A stretch of 64,000 nt of DNA. Source: Morinoia aosen (Eukaryota; Arthropoda; Malacostraca; Amphipoda; Talitridae). Each line of letters starts with the position of its first letter. Positions within the stretch are counted from its first letter, which is position 1. This document shows, one piece after another, positions 42,871-55,384 of the stretch. The translations under genes were made by a program, and so were the position numbers. The notes beneath the pieces are model-generated. The model was given only the letters and a program-made list of their open reading frames with translations, did not search any database and was not told where the DNA came from. Location of the stretch: positions 25,721,360 through 25,785,359 of the forward strand of contig CM059562.1 in the NCBI GenBank assembly GCA_030386875.1, given 5' to 3'.

Positions 42871-45800
42871 AATTGTCGGCAGGGTGAATTCGAAAAATGA
42901 GAGCCCTGTTAGGTGGTGATAAAAGTTCAATTTCAGATGTAGAACAGCACCCAGAAAAGTGCTTTTCAAAGTGTTGCGCAAATCATATAAATTATAGGCA
43001 ATCGGTTTCCTGTGTTCATTTAGTCGAGGATCGAATTCACGTTGTGAATGGTGCGACGCTTCATATGATTCGACACCTTGTCACAATCACAGGTTAAATC
43101 GTGATGTGTCATTATCGTAAATATTATGCTTGTGTTGCTGTGGAGCCCGCGATTGTGTGGATGCGTAATTTGTTGTCAACGAAGGAGTATTGGTAACTTG
43201 AATTATCGGTAAGCATCAAATTTATACCATGTCGTGTTTAATGTTTTCTGGCGGTAGAAATGTGCATACTTTCATTAACGCAGTTGTGCCCTTTCAAATC
43301 ATTTCGTTCCAATGCCTTGTGTACTTGATCCACGTGTTTTTCCCAAAATAAATTCATGTAAATCTTCAATCCTTTTATTCTCCATGTCTGGTATGCAGGT
43401 GTACGCAAGCATGATGGACAGTATTTTAAAATGTTTGGGGGTTGAGACTCCCCCTGCGTGCATGATTAGTAACCCTTTTCACGTATCGCAACACACAGAC
43501 AAACATATAGCGAGTAGTGACTTACATATTTAAAGTGTTTTGGGGCGCATATAAATAAATTTCAGAATAAAGCTTTCAAAAGATACAGTTAACTACCACT
43601 GTGTGTTTTTTAATAAAACTAAATGTAGGAAATGTACACGATTATTAAACTAAGAGATAAGGGGAAGAAGCATATATTCGATAGTTGGTTCGCCAAGTTA
43701 CTTTTCGTCGATTGAAATACTTTTTCAATTGAATGGAGCTACTTTTGGGCTAAGATAATCTTTTTTCTTCTGCAAGTATTCTGTGAAAACAATAATTTAT
43801 CCTATGGCTCTTTCAGAGATGACAACACTGATGAGGACATGGACCATTTTTTTTAACCTCTGCGTATGGATCCTCGCTAGCATAAACAAAATTGATCATA
43901 CAAGATCAGACTGTGTTCCGTGTATTGTTTCGCCTATCATTAGAAAGTACCACTAGCAGAGCTGAGTGTATAAAGATATCACAACATAGTTACCTCCGGA
44001 ACGACGTCATCGGAGGATGTATCCCAATCACTGGCATGAACCAAATTCTCTGAATTTATATCAATATAAGCATAGGTTTGGGCTCTACTCTACATGCCCA
44101 AAGTTGAATATTTACGGTATTTACGAAGGCTACCCATACCCTAACCTATTTTTGTGCTAACGAACGAAAAACCAGTGTTTTTAATTATTGAAAGAGAGAA
44201 GCTGAATCAAACGTAAAATATAAAAGCCATAAAAAAAGTTATGAAGACAGAGAAAGAGCGACACACAGATGTCGCAGCCTCTCTGACCATAAAGAAATCA
44301 CGTAATATTGAGAATCGAAGTTTACTTAAACTTGACTGCTGTTATACCTAGAGCGACACAGTGTCTGTGAAGAGTTACTTGGATTACTGCGGAAAAGCTG
44401 GCTTGACTACCCAAGATACGTCGACTTTCATGTCTCCAAGGAATGATGCTTTCGTCGGAGATCGCGCAAGTCTTCGAAATGTACTAAAAAGCGTTCCTTC
44501 TCAGGGTATTGCCGATTGCAAATTGATTTTTTCAATACTTATTGGAATAAATCCACACAAAGTAAGCATAAATTGTCTTTAAACGCTTCAGATTTAAAGT
44601 ATTCTTCTGTTTTATAAAAAAAAACATATTCAATTAGCTTGATGCAATTACTGCATTGAGGAACACCAAAAAAATGTTGAAATAAAACCTGGCGGTCTAC
44701 AGCAATTTGTTAGTGAATGCCCGTGAGAAGAGCGCCATTAAAATAATTAGCGAGTCTGAAAGTAATGGGCGAGTTGGTGGAACTCTCCGCTGACCATCCC
44801 GCTTCGCATTCACTAAGAAATGGCCAGTAATATTGACCTCATTTCCTTATGAAAACAGAAAATCTGAAAGGGAAGGTCTTTCCTTCAATTTTTGTTACAA
44901 ATAGAGGTATAGTTATGTCAGAAGCAATTCTTAGATATGACATACTGCTGCATCGTACGAGTGAAACACAGGATAAAGCCAATTCTGATCACAATCGACG
45001 GATTTCCGTCTCACTCTCTTGTTGGCTACGAAAAAATTCTGTTATTTCTATAAGGGAAGCACAATTGAAGAAGGTAAGGAATCAAACAGATAGAGCAAAA
45101 TAAAATAAAAACTTGGACCAAACAACAAGCCTGTATTGTATAATCGAAATGTACAAGTTTCAAGTTTCATACAAAAGCTATACTTCTCTGAGGTAATTTC
45201 ATGAGACGTTTGTTTCGAGTTCAAACACATCTTTTTGAACTTCTCTACAACTTGAGAACAATTTTTCAGCCTTCACGACGAACCGCTCTCCAGGTGATTG
45301 GTTGCAGCTCACAACCAATAAGTTCCTCGCGGAGACTTCGGAGTTCCTTTAAAGGAATCCTCAGTGACGCTCGACAGAATCAGCAACACTAGAACCACGT
45401 ATTATACTTTTATTTTTCACGGGAAGTGTTTTTTTCGCCAACGGATCCTGTCTTCCTTTGTGAGAGGTTTCTTACAGGAATATTCTCCTCGCATCATTAC
45501 ATCTGTTTCATTTATAAGAGGCTCATAGTTATAATTAGAATTTTTAATCTGCCACAATGAACTCATTTTCGTTCACAAGGGCCCACTACGTTATCACCAA
45601 AAATTCAGTGTCCTTTACTGTTTTATACAGATATCAGTAGAGTGCGAAGGGAAACATCACAAGAAGCTCTGATTCGAAATGAGCCTCAGTTCCGTAAAGT
45701 TGACAATGTCTTTATAGAGCTGGAACACCGCCTGAGTAAACCTTCGCAGCGGTTAGGAATTTGAGCCAACAGTCAGCGAAGGTGTCTCGCGGGCGTTGTT

Positions 45801-47208
45801 TGCTCCCCAGAATTGCACCTCTAAAACTGCGCCATCGTCTCCTCGGAGTCGCTGTGAAGGGTCCCGCAGCGGAAGCCTAAGTACTTTCTAGCATTGGAGA
45901 ACGTTCAGAATTTGAAAACAAGGGAATGGGGTTGGATGAGGTACTATAGTAATTACCAAACTGTAATGTTTTGGGGATAAGCAAGCCGAAAATTAAACTC
46001 GCTGCAAAATTTTTACTTTTGATCACGAAAATGTTTGGTTTCAATTTCTTCTCGATGACATATGAAGCACTGATTATGCTACAAAATAATTTCCGTTAAT
46101 AGGGCACCAACGCTGTTCGAGGAAATGAAACAATATTGGAAAATCAGTATTAAAAATCAATAAGGAAATCAGCTAACTAATGCTAAAATTACCTACATAT
46201 TTACACTCAAAATGTAATTAATCAAGGTTAGTGGACTTGGAATGAGGAATTCTAAAATTATGATGTGAAGGAAATTTACTAATTGTTGTGCTCTTTGTGA
46301 TACCTCGATGATTTGAACGTCCAAACGAATAACTATAGTAGGACATACAGAGCAGTCCAAATCAGAATAAAACATAATTACGTGTAGAAATTGTAGATTG
46401 CAAAGAACAAATCCATGAAATTCACATCGGACGCTTCTACAGAAGTGAATTCCGTTTTGTGGTGATAGAACGACTCAAAGAGCAATGCATAAAAATCAAC
46501 AACGATTAAAATTTCGAAACAACTCACGGGCTTTGTGAAAACATTAATTATTTTGTTCCATTAAAAAAAATATCGGTACGGTTTGTTGTTATGTCATGCG
46601 TTAGTGAGCTTTTTCTTGTTCCTTACCATTATACTGGAGTAATAAATAAATACAAACATTGCCTGCATAGATTACGCAAAAATTATTTTTGCCCGCTTCG
46701 AAATAACCAAAATAAACACGAGGTAACACGTTTAAATGTTTGTCTCAAATTAAATTGAAGTACGCGGAGAGTTTCAGTTTAGTTTGGCTGTCTCAAGTCA
46801 TGTAGAAACCATAGCTCGTAAACATTCTCAAGTACTACTGCTCTTAAAATTAAATAAATTAAGAGCTTAGTAACAAATACACCTGTGATAGCTGAAACAT
46901 TTAGCTGAAAACTTGAAGAGAATAAACATACACGTAAAAGCGAAAGCGCTTTCCATTCACGAATAGTTCTGAAAAAACTTGGTGGTGATCGTTTTCCGAA
47001 AGTATCCAAAAACTCAGAAAATTTGAAAAAACTGCGTGGAAATCTCTTCTGTGTGTACTGGAACTTGAACTGTCCCACGAGTGTTCCCTGAATCTTGATT
47101 TCCACAGCACAATCTATAATAAATAAGTGTATTCTTAGGCCATCGTTGCACAAGATAATTACTATGGGCAGCATGATGCAGTTACGGGTGTTATCTGATC
47201 TTCAGGAA
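42871..47208. other. Long stretch without a recognised gene or repeat
   Basis: 4.3 kb AT-rich DNA. Several short frames (44361-44582, 44849-45103, 46779-47174 and others) have no recognisable domains. It matches none of the window's repeat families. Confidence 0.45.
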
Positions 47209-47216
47209 ATTATCAC

Positions 47217-48417
47217 CAGGGTTGGCACATAAAAAACACACCCAAAAAAAAACACCCAAAAAAGCCCAAAAAAACCCACGTAAAAAAACACTAAATAGTG
47301 GGGTTTTCTGGGCTTTTTTGGGTTTTATTAGTGCTATTTAAATTTCACTTGTTTTCAAGCTTATAGAATCAAAATGAGCTAAATATTTATTTTGTCTAAA
47401 ATTTGTCCAAGGCATTTGCATGACTATGACAATAAATATTCTAAAACAAAAAAAAAACACCACTATAAAAATAAAATAAGAAAAACCTTAATTACAAAAA
47501 AAAATTCGAGGGACTAGTATATTTCCATGAGTTCCATTTCCAAAGTAAAAAACAAAAACTATGAAACAAATTCAGTTTGACTATTTGAGAATATAGAGAC
47601 TTCTGAATTCTTCCTCTGTCTTCAAGACTAGACTGCTACTACAGTACTACTGTGTTTCTCTTTCTACATCCACTGCCATTTCATCGTTGCCACCCATATC
47701 GTGATCATTTGTGAGGTGGCAATATAATGAGACCAATTTCTGTGCGCGTTACGATCCTAATCTATTTCTCAGTTTATTCTACACAATTCCAAATGTTGAG
47801 AAAATTCTCTCATTATTATTTTTATTATTATTATTATTATATAAGAAAGTTTTAGCCTCCCTTAACCACGACAAAGATGTTCCAAGAGAGGAAAAAGGAA
47901 GGCACCATTTAGTATTGAATTGAGGGAACGTGGAATCTATGCACAAGGTGCACAGAAACAGTAAGCTAGGAAAGAAGTTCATGAAACAAGAAAAAAGTTG
48001 AAGAAGAAAGTAGTAGGTGCTGAAAAACAGGACAGCAGTGAACCGAAAAAAGATGGTCCGTTACAAAACAAAAACCTATTCTATTTCAACAAAAAGGAAG
48101 CCTACCTAACCTTTAGCTCAGGCCCTCACATAGTCCCCCTGGGAGCGATATTGTTCATATGTAATAATTCATATAATAATGTAACATAATGTTGGAGATA
48201 AAGTAATCAAATAAAAAAATTTACTCAATAAGTGTATGTATATAAATCTGGAAAAGAGACAACTGGAGCTGTGTGAATAACTCTTTTAAACAAATTGGTA
48301 TTACAAAAAAAACAATAAAGCCCAAAAAAAACAATAAAACCCCCCAAAAAAATTTAACCCAAAAAAAACCACGTGGGTTGTTTTTTTTTTAAAAACCCAG
48401 GGATTTTTCCATCCCTG
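47217..48417 (-). mobile_element. hAT transposon, second copy, with perfect 8-bp target duplication
   Basis: Starts CAGGGTTGGCACATAAAAAA and ends GATTTTTCCATCCCTG. ATTATCAC is duplicated exactly at 47209-47216 and 48418-48425. 47217-47810 is closely similar to 35437-36030, and 48148-48417 to 38366-38647. The middle is replaced by A retroposon A12. A minus-strand ERIFSTFGIV motif at about 47782-47812 marks the transposase dimerisation region, so the transposase runs on the minus strand here too. Confidence 0.9.
47811..48147 (-). mobile_element. A-type retroposon, copy A12, inside hAT copy 2
   Basis: Starts with (ATT)n ATATAAGAAAGTTTTAGCCTCCC, the same (AAT)n-type tail as A5, and ends at CCCCCTGGGAGCG, missing about 50 bp of the element 5' end. 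hAT sequence resumes at ATATTGTTCATA. No target duplication, so an internal hAT deletion accompanied or followed the insertion. Confidence 0.85.
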
Positions 48418-48425
48418 ATTATCAC

Positions 48426-49150
48426 ACATGAAATTAATTTCCTGAGATGGCAATGTTCTGAGTTTAGAACTACCTAGGAATAACTTTCGTTTGACTTAAA
48501 AAAAATTGCGTGATGAAAAGTCAAACAGAATGGCTAATACGTAGGATTTCGCAAAATATTCTTAAGCAAGATAACATTCGAACGCCTAGTCGAACACAGC
48601 AATTTACTAAGGAAAATTATGTCATAAAAAAAAGATTCATTATGTTAAGGCGGTAAAATGTGCAATGAGATGTAGAACAAGGTCCAGGTAAAATGCGAGA
48701 GCAATTCTCGCTAAGGTGCAGAGATCGGAGCGTGAAGGCACCCGCAAATGTCACGCCAGCCCGCCCCGTCTGAGCGCTGGTGAGGTCAAGGTGCAGTGAG
48801 GGGCTTTGGTGTCTCCAATATTCCTTCAAAGTGTCCGACAAATCTAACACGCATAAACATGAGAATGAGTTGTTATTTTGTACAGATATAAAAAAGAAGT
48901 TCAAAGCTTATTCACTTTATGGTGATGAAATTCTAAGAATGTACATGTACAGAACACATGTGCACACTACGCCCAGTGTTTTAGCTAAAAAGGGCACATT
49001 GCACAGAGCATAACTTAGCACAGCGTAAAATAATGCTTTACATTAGACCAACGTGACTAGCGTAAGGCAGTTCATTTGAGTACCTTTTGATACGTTTGAA
49101 GCTTAACTGCATATGCTGTAAATAGGAGAGCAAGCATAAAAAAGCACGTT
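48426..49150. other. No recognised gene
   Basis: AT-rich with a GC-richer part at 48720-48800 (CCAGCCCGCCCCGTC). Overlapping frames at 48617-48904 (minus) and 48780-49013 (plus) are unrecognised. Confidence 0.4.
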
Positions 49151-50115
49151 GAGACGGTGAAATAAAAGAAGAAAAAGAAAGAAAAACAGTTTTTTTTCCA
49201 ATAGAGATGGTACAAAAGTACCATCATCGGTTTTTAAAATATCTCAAAGTTAATACACTTAAATGATACACACGAGTACTGTAATGCCCATGTCACTAGT
49301 CGAAAAGAAATGATTGAGGGCAATGTATTCCTAATCTTGCTTAATCTACATTTGATGATACATGTAATGATAATTATAAGAGACAACATAATTTCTTGGA
49401 CGATGCAGTTTCATTCTGGGGTGAAAACACTTTTGACAGTTTACATGTCCTTGACATAAAACTTTGAAATTCTTGACGCCAGGAAATAATATATGAATCG
49501 CTTGTTTCGGCCGATGTTCAAATATGTCGTTTCAAGGAAACATGAAAAAAATAAATATATATATATATATATATATATATTTAAGCATGAGGACCACGAA
49601 AATTATAAGTTTTGTATTTCTAATTAAACGATTTTAACACAACGGTTATTAGTTGATAAGCATTTTATTCGAATATAAATGAATGATTACACAACAAATG
49701 TATAGTTCTTTTACGTGAACAATAATTAAGAGATGACGAGTTAGGTAATGTTACAAGTTGAGAGTGAACAGAAAAAAAGACCATTATCTCCAGTTAAAAT
49801 GCTAGTTGTCAGTTTAGTACACACATAGAGTATGTGCATATATACATGTAAATATATACACAAATACATGCACACACATACCTACGCACATACACACCTA
49901 TAACACGTAAACATACACAAATTCATTTCTATGCATCGAAGCAATCACAATACATACGCGTTCTATAAAAATGCTGTGCGATGTTCTGAAATATAGAATA
50001 ATGAGCAAAGGAAGTTCGTGACAACTTTTTCAGTAAGTGTTGCTGCTTACAATTTCTAATGAATTATTGTAACGATGTTTAATTAAATATTGTATCGAAA
50101 AGATCATTGGTTGAT
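49151..50115 (-). mobile_element. LINE C 3' part, copy C3
   Basis: Blocks shared with C1 at the left (GAAAGAAAAACAGTTT, GGTTTTTAAAATATCT, TCGAAAAGAAATGATTGA) and with C4 (GAGATGACGAGTTAGGTAATGTTACAAGTTGAGAGTGA, CACACATACC words, GATGTTCTGAAATATAGAATAATGAGCAA). It holds 3' UTR only. An (AT)n microsatellite is at 49556-49580. Confidence 0.55.
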
Positions 50116-50154
50116 TATGAGCGTCTTTTTTATCATATGTGGGTGACCGCGCAA

Positions 50155-50193
50155 CAAATAAATATATATAAATATATATATATATATATATTA
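50155..50193. repeat. (AT)n microsatellite
   Basis: Nearly pure alternating AT with occasional AA. Confidence 0.9.
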
Positions 50194-50227
50194 TAAATGC
50201 CCAACAATAATAAAGTGAAATGAAGTA

Positions 50228-50597
50228 GATTATAGATTATAAGATTAAAAGTTAGTTTAAGCCTCCCTAATCGCTTCAAAAATAGAGCGTATCGAAGAGA
50301 GGAAGGAGGAAGGCACCATTTAGAATGGAGATAAGAAAATGAGGAATCTATGCAGAAAGGGCATAGAAACAGTAAGATGGGAAAGAAGTTCATGAAATAA
50401 GATAAAAGTTGAAGAAGAAAGTTAGAGGTGCTGAAAAACAGGACAGTAGTGAATCGAAAAAAGTTGGTCCTTAACATAACAAAAAACATTTTATTTCAAA
50501 AAAAAGAAGGCCTACCTAACTCTCAGCTCGGGCCCTTACATTTTTCCCCTGGGAGCGCTAATTCCCATAGATACAATAGTTGTATCCTCCTGAGGGG
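50228..50597 (-). mobile_element. A-type retroposon, copy A13, full length, perfect 14-bp target duplication
   Basis: AGTGAAATGAAGTA flanks it at 50214-50227 and 50598-50611. At 370 bp it is the best full-length reference: on the minus strand 5' CCCCTCAGGAGGATACAAC ... 3' GGGAGGCTTAAACTAACTTT followed by an A/T-rich tail (TAATCTATAATC-like). No ORF that is conserved between copies and no clear pol III A/B boxes. Confidence 0.9.
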
Positions 50598-50611
50598 AGT
50601 GAAATGAAGTA

Positions 50612-52735
50612 TGACGTAGTGACACCCTCGCCCATCTACGCACGCATAGCGTGCACACGTACACATATACACAAGTAAGCATATGGGCAGATATCAGCTT
50701 AAACTAGTCAGTATCAACTAGCATTTCAATCGAGGGACTCTGAGAAAATATCTTTTATTACGGCATGAATTTTATGAAATTTCCGTACTAAAAATAGTGG
50801 CACAAAACAGTCTACCTGAGTCAGAAACATGAAAACGATTGTTCTACAACGGTTCCCACGTACAGAATATTTCCAGAAATACGTGAAACTTAGTTGCGGT
50901 CGCTATAATATACTCTAAAACGTAAGAGATGATATGATAATTTGCATTACACTAGCATAACAAGAGCATTCTTGGACGTGAATAAGAAAGAAAACATGAA
51001 TGTCCTATAAGGTTTCATATTAGAAAAAAATCACATTATCTTTGAAATATGGCAAAAATGTCTGCAATTGATAAACATACATAGGTACCACATTTTACAT
51101 GAACAAGACATTTAAGCTTTGGATTGCTTGACAATAATAAAATGAAATGATATGTTGGGTAGTGTTAGAAGTTGGGAGTGAGAAAAAAGGCTGGTATTTA
51201 TAGTTTATATACCAGTAGCTAGTCCAGTGCACAGAGGTGTATGGGCACATATGCACATCCATATGCGCTCATACACCCATATACGTACATACATATACAA
51301 GTAAGCATGTTTGCAAATCCTAGCGTATAGACGATCAAATCATAATACCTACGCAAAATTGTTGTGTGATGTCTTGAATTATGAAAAATGAGCAAGGCAG
51401 AGTATTCAGCAATGGAGATACAAGGCAAATGAGATTCGTCAATACGTGTTCAGTATGTTCTGTAACTAAGAATTATCGTTGAGATGCAAGATGACGAATT
51501 ATTTTGGCTTTAAATTCTCTCGGTCTGAGGGATTTTAATACTCATGGGAAGTTTGTTCCACAGTAAGGCACCTGATATTGACAGAGCCTTCTGCCCTATG
51601 TGAGATGAACGATAGTTGACTAAGACATTGTTTTTGTTCGGCTTTTGGTTGGTTACAGTGGGTGGATGGTAACGCACTATCTCAGCATTGCTCTGAGGAA
51701 GATACAACGAGGAGAATACGTATTGGGCCCTCTGCATGAGGAGCCTTTCTTGAATAGGAATCCAGCCGAGTTTATTAAGGAGAGGGGTTACGTGATCACT
51801 TCTTTTGAAATTACCGTTGCATACCACCTTGGCTGCGAAGTTCATGCATTTTTGTAAATCCCTTTGAAGGTATTGAGGTATGTCTCCCCATACTAGGCTG
51901 CAGTAGTCAATGCGCGATAACACCAGGGATTGAATGGTTAATAATATGGATTTTTCGTCTAGCATACTTTTTATACGATGAGAAGACATTAAAGTTCCGT
52001 AAATTTTGTTGCAAGTATTCTCAACGTGAGATTTAAAGGATATGTTTCTATCGAACCAGATACCTAGGTTTTTAACTTTTTCCGGTGTCTTAATTTTATC
52101 ATTTCCAACTGCAAAAGTATGATCTCAAGTTTTTTGCATTGTGTTTTATTAGCATTTAATTTGAGACCACTTCGGTCATACCATGATTTCAGGCTAGTCA
52201 GTACAGTTTCGGCTTTAATTTGCGTCTGTGGTATTTCCGATACAGAACTTGTTATTGGAATTTGAACAACATCAGCATACATTGAGATCCGTGTGTTAGA
52301 AGGCATTATAGGGAAATCATTAATGAAAAAAGAAAACAGTAGCGGACCAAAAATGGATCCTTGGGGAACACCAAAATTGTTTTGAATGAATGGGGAAAAT
52401 TTGTTTTCTTTGCGGACTGCATGAGATCGATTTGACAAATAACTCTCAAACCATTGCGTGTATACTCCCAAGTTCAGTATTTTACGTAGAAGTTTATCAT
52501 GTTCGACGCTATCGAACGCTTCAGAGAGATCGAGTAGCAGCAAGAGTGCTACATTCTTTTGATCGATGTCACAGTATATTTTTTCACAGATATTGAACAG
52601 AGCGTCTTGAGTGCTAGTGTTTCTTCTAAAGGCGTATTGATTTCGGTGGAGTAGATTTGACTCGTCCAGGTGAAATGACAATTGATTTGTCCCAACTTTC
52701 TCCAATATGTTGATAATAATTTATAGGAGCGTAGA
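50612..52735 (-). mobile_element. LINE C, copy C4 (5'-truncated, with reverse-transcriptase relic)
   Basis: Minus-strand LINE. The coding relic (52705-51510) begins inside the fingers region, so the 5' end with endonuclease is missing. The 3' UTR extends below 51500 and contains CA/TA-rich microsatellite-like stretches (CATATGCACATCCATATGC). 50612-50720 may be a further partial UTR copy. Related 3' ends are C1, C2 and C3. Confidence 0.75.
51510..52705 (-). pseudogene. LINE C reverse transcriptase relic (Jockey/CR1-like)
   Basis: The first frame (52705-52064) carries HRNQYAFRRNTSTQDALF, LLLLDLSEAFDSVEHDKLL, FGVPQGSIFGPLLFSFFINDFP and MYADVVQI. The catalytic YADD is changed to YADV, so the second palm Asp is lost. 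The second frame (51989-51510) is the C-terminal region: LVLSRIDYCSLVWGDIP, LGWIPIQERLLMQRA, GALLWNKLPMSI. A frame break near 52060 separates them. The layout fits CR1/Jockey-type LINEs. The element is dead, but this region is the best coding sequence for the LINE C family here. Confidence 0.85.
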
Positions 52736-52739
52736 AAAG

Positions 52740-54682
52740 ATGTCTCAATGTGTATAGTGAAGTTTATCGTAAAAAACACGTTACACCCAATTTATATACA
52801 ATTTATATACAATACAGTCCCGAATTAAGAAAACGAGCTGTATATAAACACACGATAAATATTTTGCTGCGAAAATTGTTAACCTAGAACTTGCAAATTA
52901 AAAATACAGGGTAAAGGCTTTAGATTCAACATCCGACACTAGCACATAGTGATGAGCACAACTAAGCAACGCTGAAAACGTCATGGTCAAGTTTCGAATG
53001 ACACTGAATTGTGTTTTTGAAAGTTAATTGATATGGAGAACTTTTGAAGAGCATATATTTAAGATCCATGATATCGTTGAAAAACGAAACACAGATATAG
53101 GATGTGCGTGATACAATTGAAGTACAGTCTAAATTAAGGCAATGCAAATGAAAAACAAAGCTCTCAAATTCACAATTTTACAACGTCAGCTCGTGTCAGT
53201 TCGTAATTAGGAGAGTGAAACAGAAAAACTCAATAAACCTAACAGCACAGCGTGCACACAATTCATGTTTTATGTGATGGTTCCTATATTTTCTCCCACC
53301 GATGCCGTACCATTTGTAATAGTTTCTTGGTGGTGATCGCAGTCTTATTGGTTTTCTCGTTATCGTCCTTTCCATGTCTTTAATTACTGCCAACATTTCG
53401 TGATTTAAATTTCGTGAGTACATTATTCCTCACAATTCTTTTATTTTCTAATCACTATTAATCATGATAGCTTTCAATGCTGCCACCAGCCACTTGGGCA
53501 AAGAATATTTATATTTATAAGACATGTTAATTTAAGATATCGGTTAAGCGTTTTGGCAACGTAGCGGAAGGCATATTAATATAAGTACATAGCCGTATTT
53601 CTTGGCTTCGTGAAACAATCATTCCTTTTTATCATCATCATCTCCTCCTCCTCTCTTCCTCCTAATTACGGGGGGAAATTAAGGACACGATAGATCTAAA
53701 CATTTCACTATTGACAATAAAAGTAATCAAAAGTTATGAATTACATATCCTAATCGCTCGCATCCTATCCTACATACTTGAAGACCTGAAGGAGGGGACA
53801 TTATTACATGGTGGACATGGATTGATACTTAGCTGTGGTTCGACTGCTTTGTAGAGTGGTCCGGACTCCAGGCGACGGGCCGCCATTTTTTGTATCGCCC
53901 GAATCGACCGTTGTGGCGATGCTTAACTGACATTAAAGCAAGGTTTGCGGGTCACTTAATAGAATTTGGAAGCAAGGCACAATTACGTTCGCTATGAGGT
54001 GGTTATGTTTAAGTCCTCAATATATTTAGATAAAAGCACGCGCCTGGTCCGCGAGGACCAACGCAATTCGTTTCGTCGCAGCTCACACCTCTGTCAGTGG
54101 CATTCGGAGCCCCCCACCTAACTGATTCCCGTCCTCGAAGGCAACCCTCTCGCTGGCGCTATCGCCGCTTCTCCCCAGATGCCGACTAGCAATTACGATC
54201 TAATCAGATTGATATATGATAGGAAATTATTTCCTAAAACAATTTAAATACGCAGTTACTTACTCTCGTTGACATATTTATACTAACAATCCCCGCAAAT
54301 ATTATTAATAAGAAGTAAACATTACATAAGAGAAATCATTGGAGTTCCTGGCATCTTCTGTTGGGCTGTCGTTGTCCTCGAAGTCCAAGCGGAGATTCTT
54401 CCCGAAGGTATAGACGATTTGAAAGAATAGGCGATTTGAAGTGCTCCCACGTTGATACTCAGACTTAATATTGTTTGGTCTTTTAGAACCATTTAGGAAT
54501 ACGTCATTGGCCAGATAACGATTCCAGATTCTCAGCGATATTCCGTACACAGTCATGCGGAGAAGCATGACATTTAGGAGTTATTTGAAAAAACAGTATT
54601 GCCATTCCAGAGAGTTTCTGCGTCTTCTCAGGCATGTCATGATAGTATTTTCGTCCAGCAGCCCTCACTCATGCAGAGATAA
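52740..54682. other. No recognised gene; GC-richer patch at 54030-54190
   Basis: Mostly AT-rich. The GC-rich patch includes a small palindrome TGGTCCGCGAGGACCA (54045-54060) and a short open plus-strand frame near 54121-54246 without a recognised domain. Other short frames (53196-53423, 54305-54568, both minus) are unrecognised. Confidence 0.4.
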
Positions 54683-55106
54683 GATGATAGTTTGAGCCTC
54701 TTTAATCTCTACAATTTCGATCCAAAGAGAGGAAGGATGAAGTTACCATTTATGTGGCATAGAGTTAAGGGATCACGGAATCTATGCACAAGGTGTGTTC
54801 CAAGATGTCGTTGAAAATATATTTAAAAGAAAGACTATAAAACAAGATAAAAGTTGGAGAAGAATGTTAAAGGCATTGAAAACCAGGACAGCAGTGAAAT
54901 GAAAAAAATAATAGTTCTTAACAAAACGAAATACATATATTGCTCTAACAAAAAAGGCTAACTCTCAGCTCGGGATCACAATTTTTTCTATTGGAGCGCC
55001 AAATTCCAATGAGGGATACTGCAATAATTGTATCGTGGGGGGGACAATAATAGTAGTATCGCGGGTTGAGGGGGGGGACAACAAAGTTGTATACCTCTGG
55101 GGGGAC
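54683..55106 (-). mobile_element. A-type retroposon, copy A14, with tripled 5' end
   Basis: Long-form copy (GCACAAGGTGTGTTCC). At the right (element 5') side the terminal block is present three times in series: GCAATAATTGTATCGTGGGG, ACAATAATAGTAGTATCGCG and ACAACAAAGTTGTATACCTC, each followed by a G run. Other copies have one such block. Confidence 0.7.
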
Positions 55107-55384
55107 CATCACTTAAAGTATCATTAACTCATTATGCCAAGAAAGAGGAATGATGTACTCGTACGCATGAGATTTTGCGCTTATTCAACTCTTCGTGCAC
55201 CAACATACGCTGAACTGAAGACATTGTTTAGTTCTCAGAAGCTAAATTAATGATGTAAAAACATTTCAGTTTCAAGTATACGTATCTATGTACGACAAAA
55301 CCTGTATAATGCATGACAAAAATATTGAGTTAAACGATTTTATGTTGAATTTTCAGTTGAGCAGACTTAACATTATTGTTCAGT

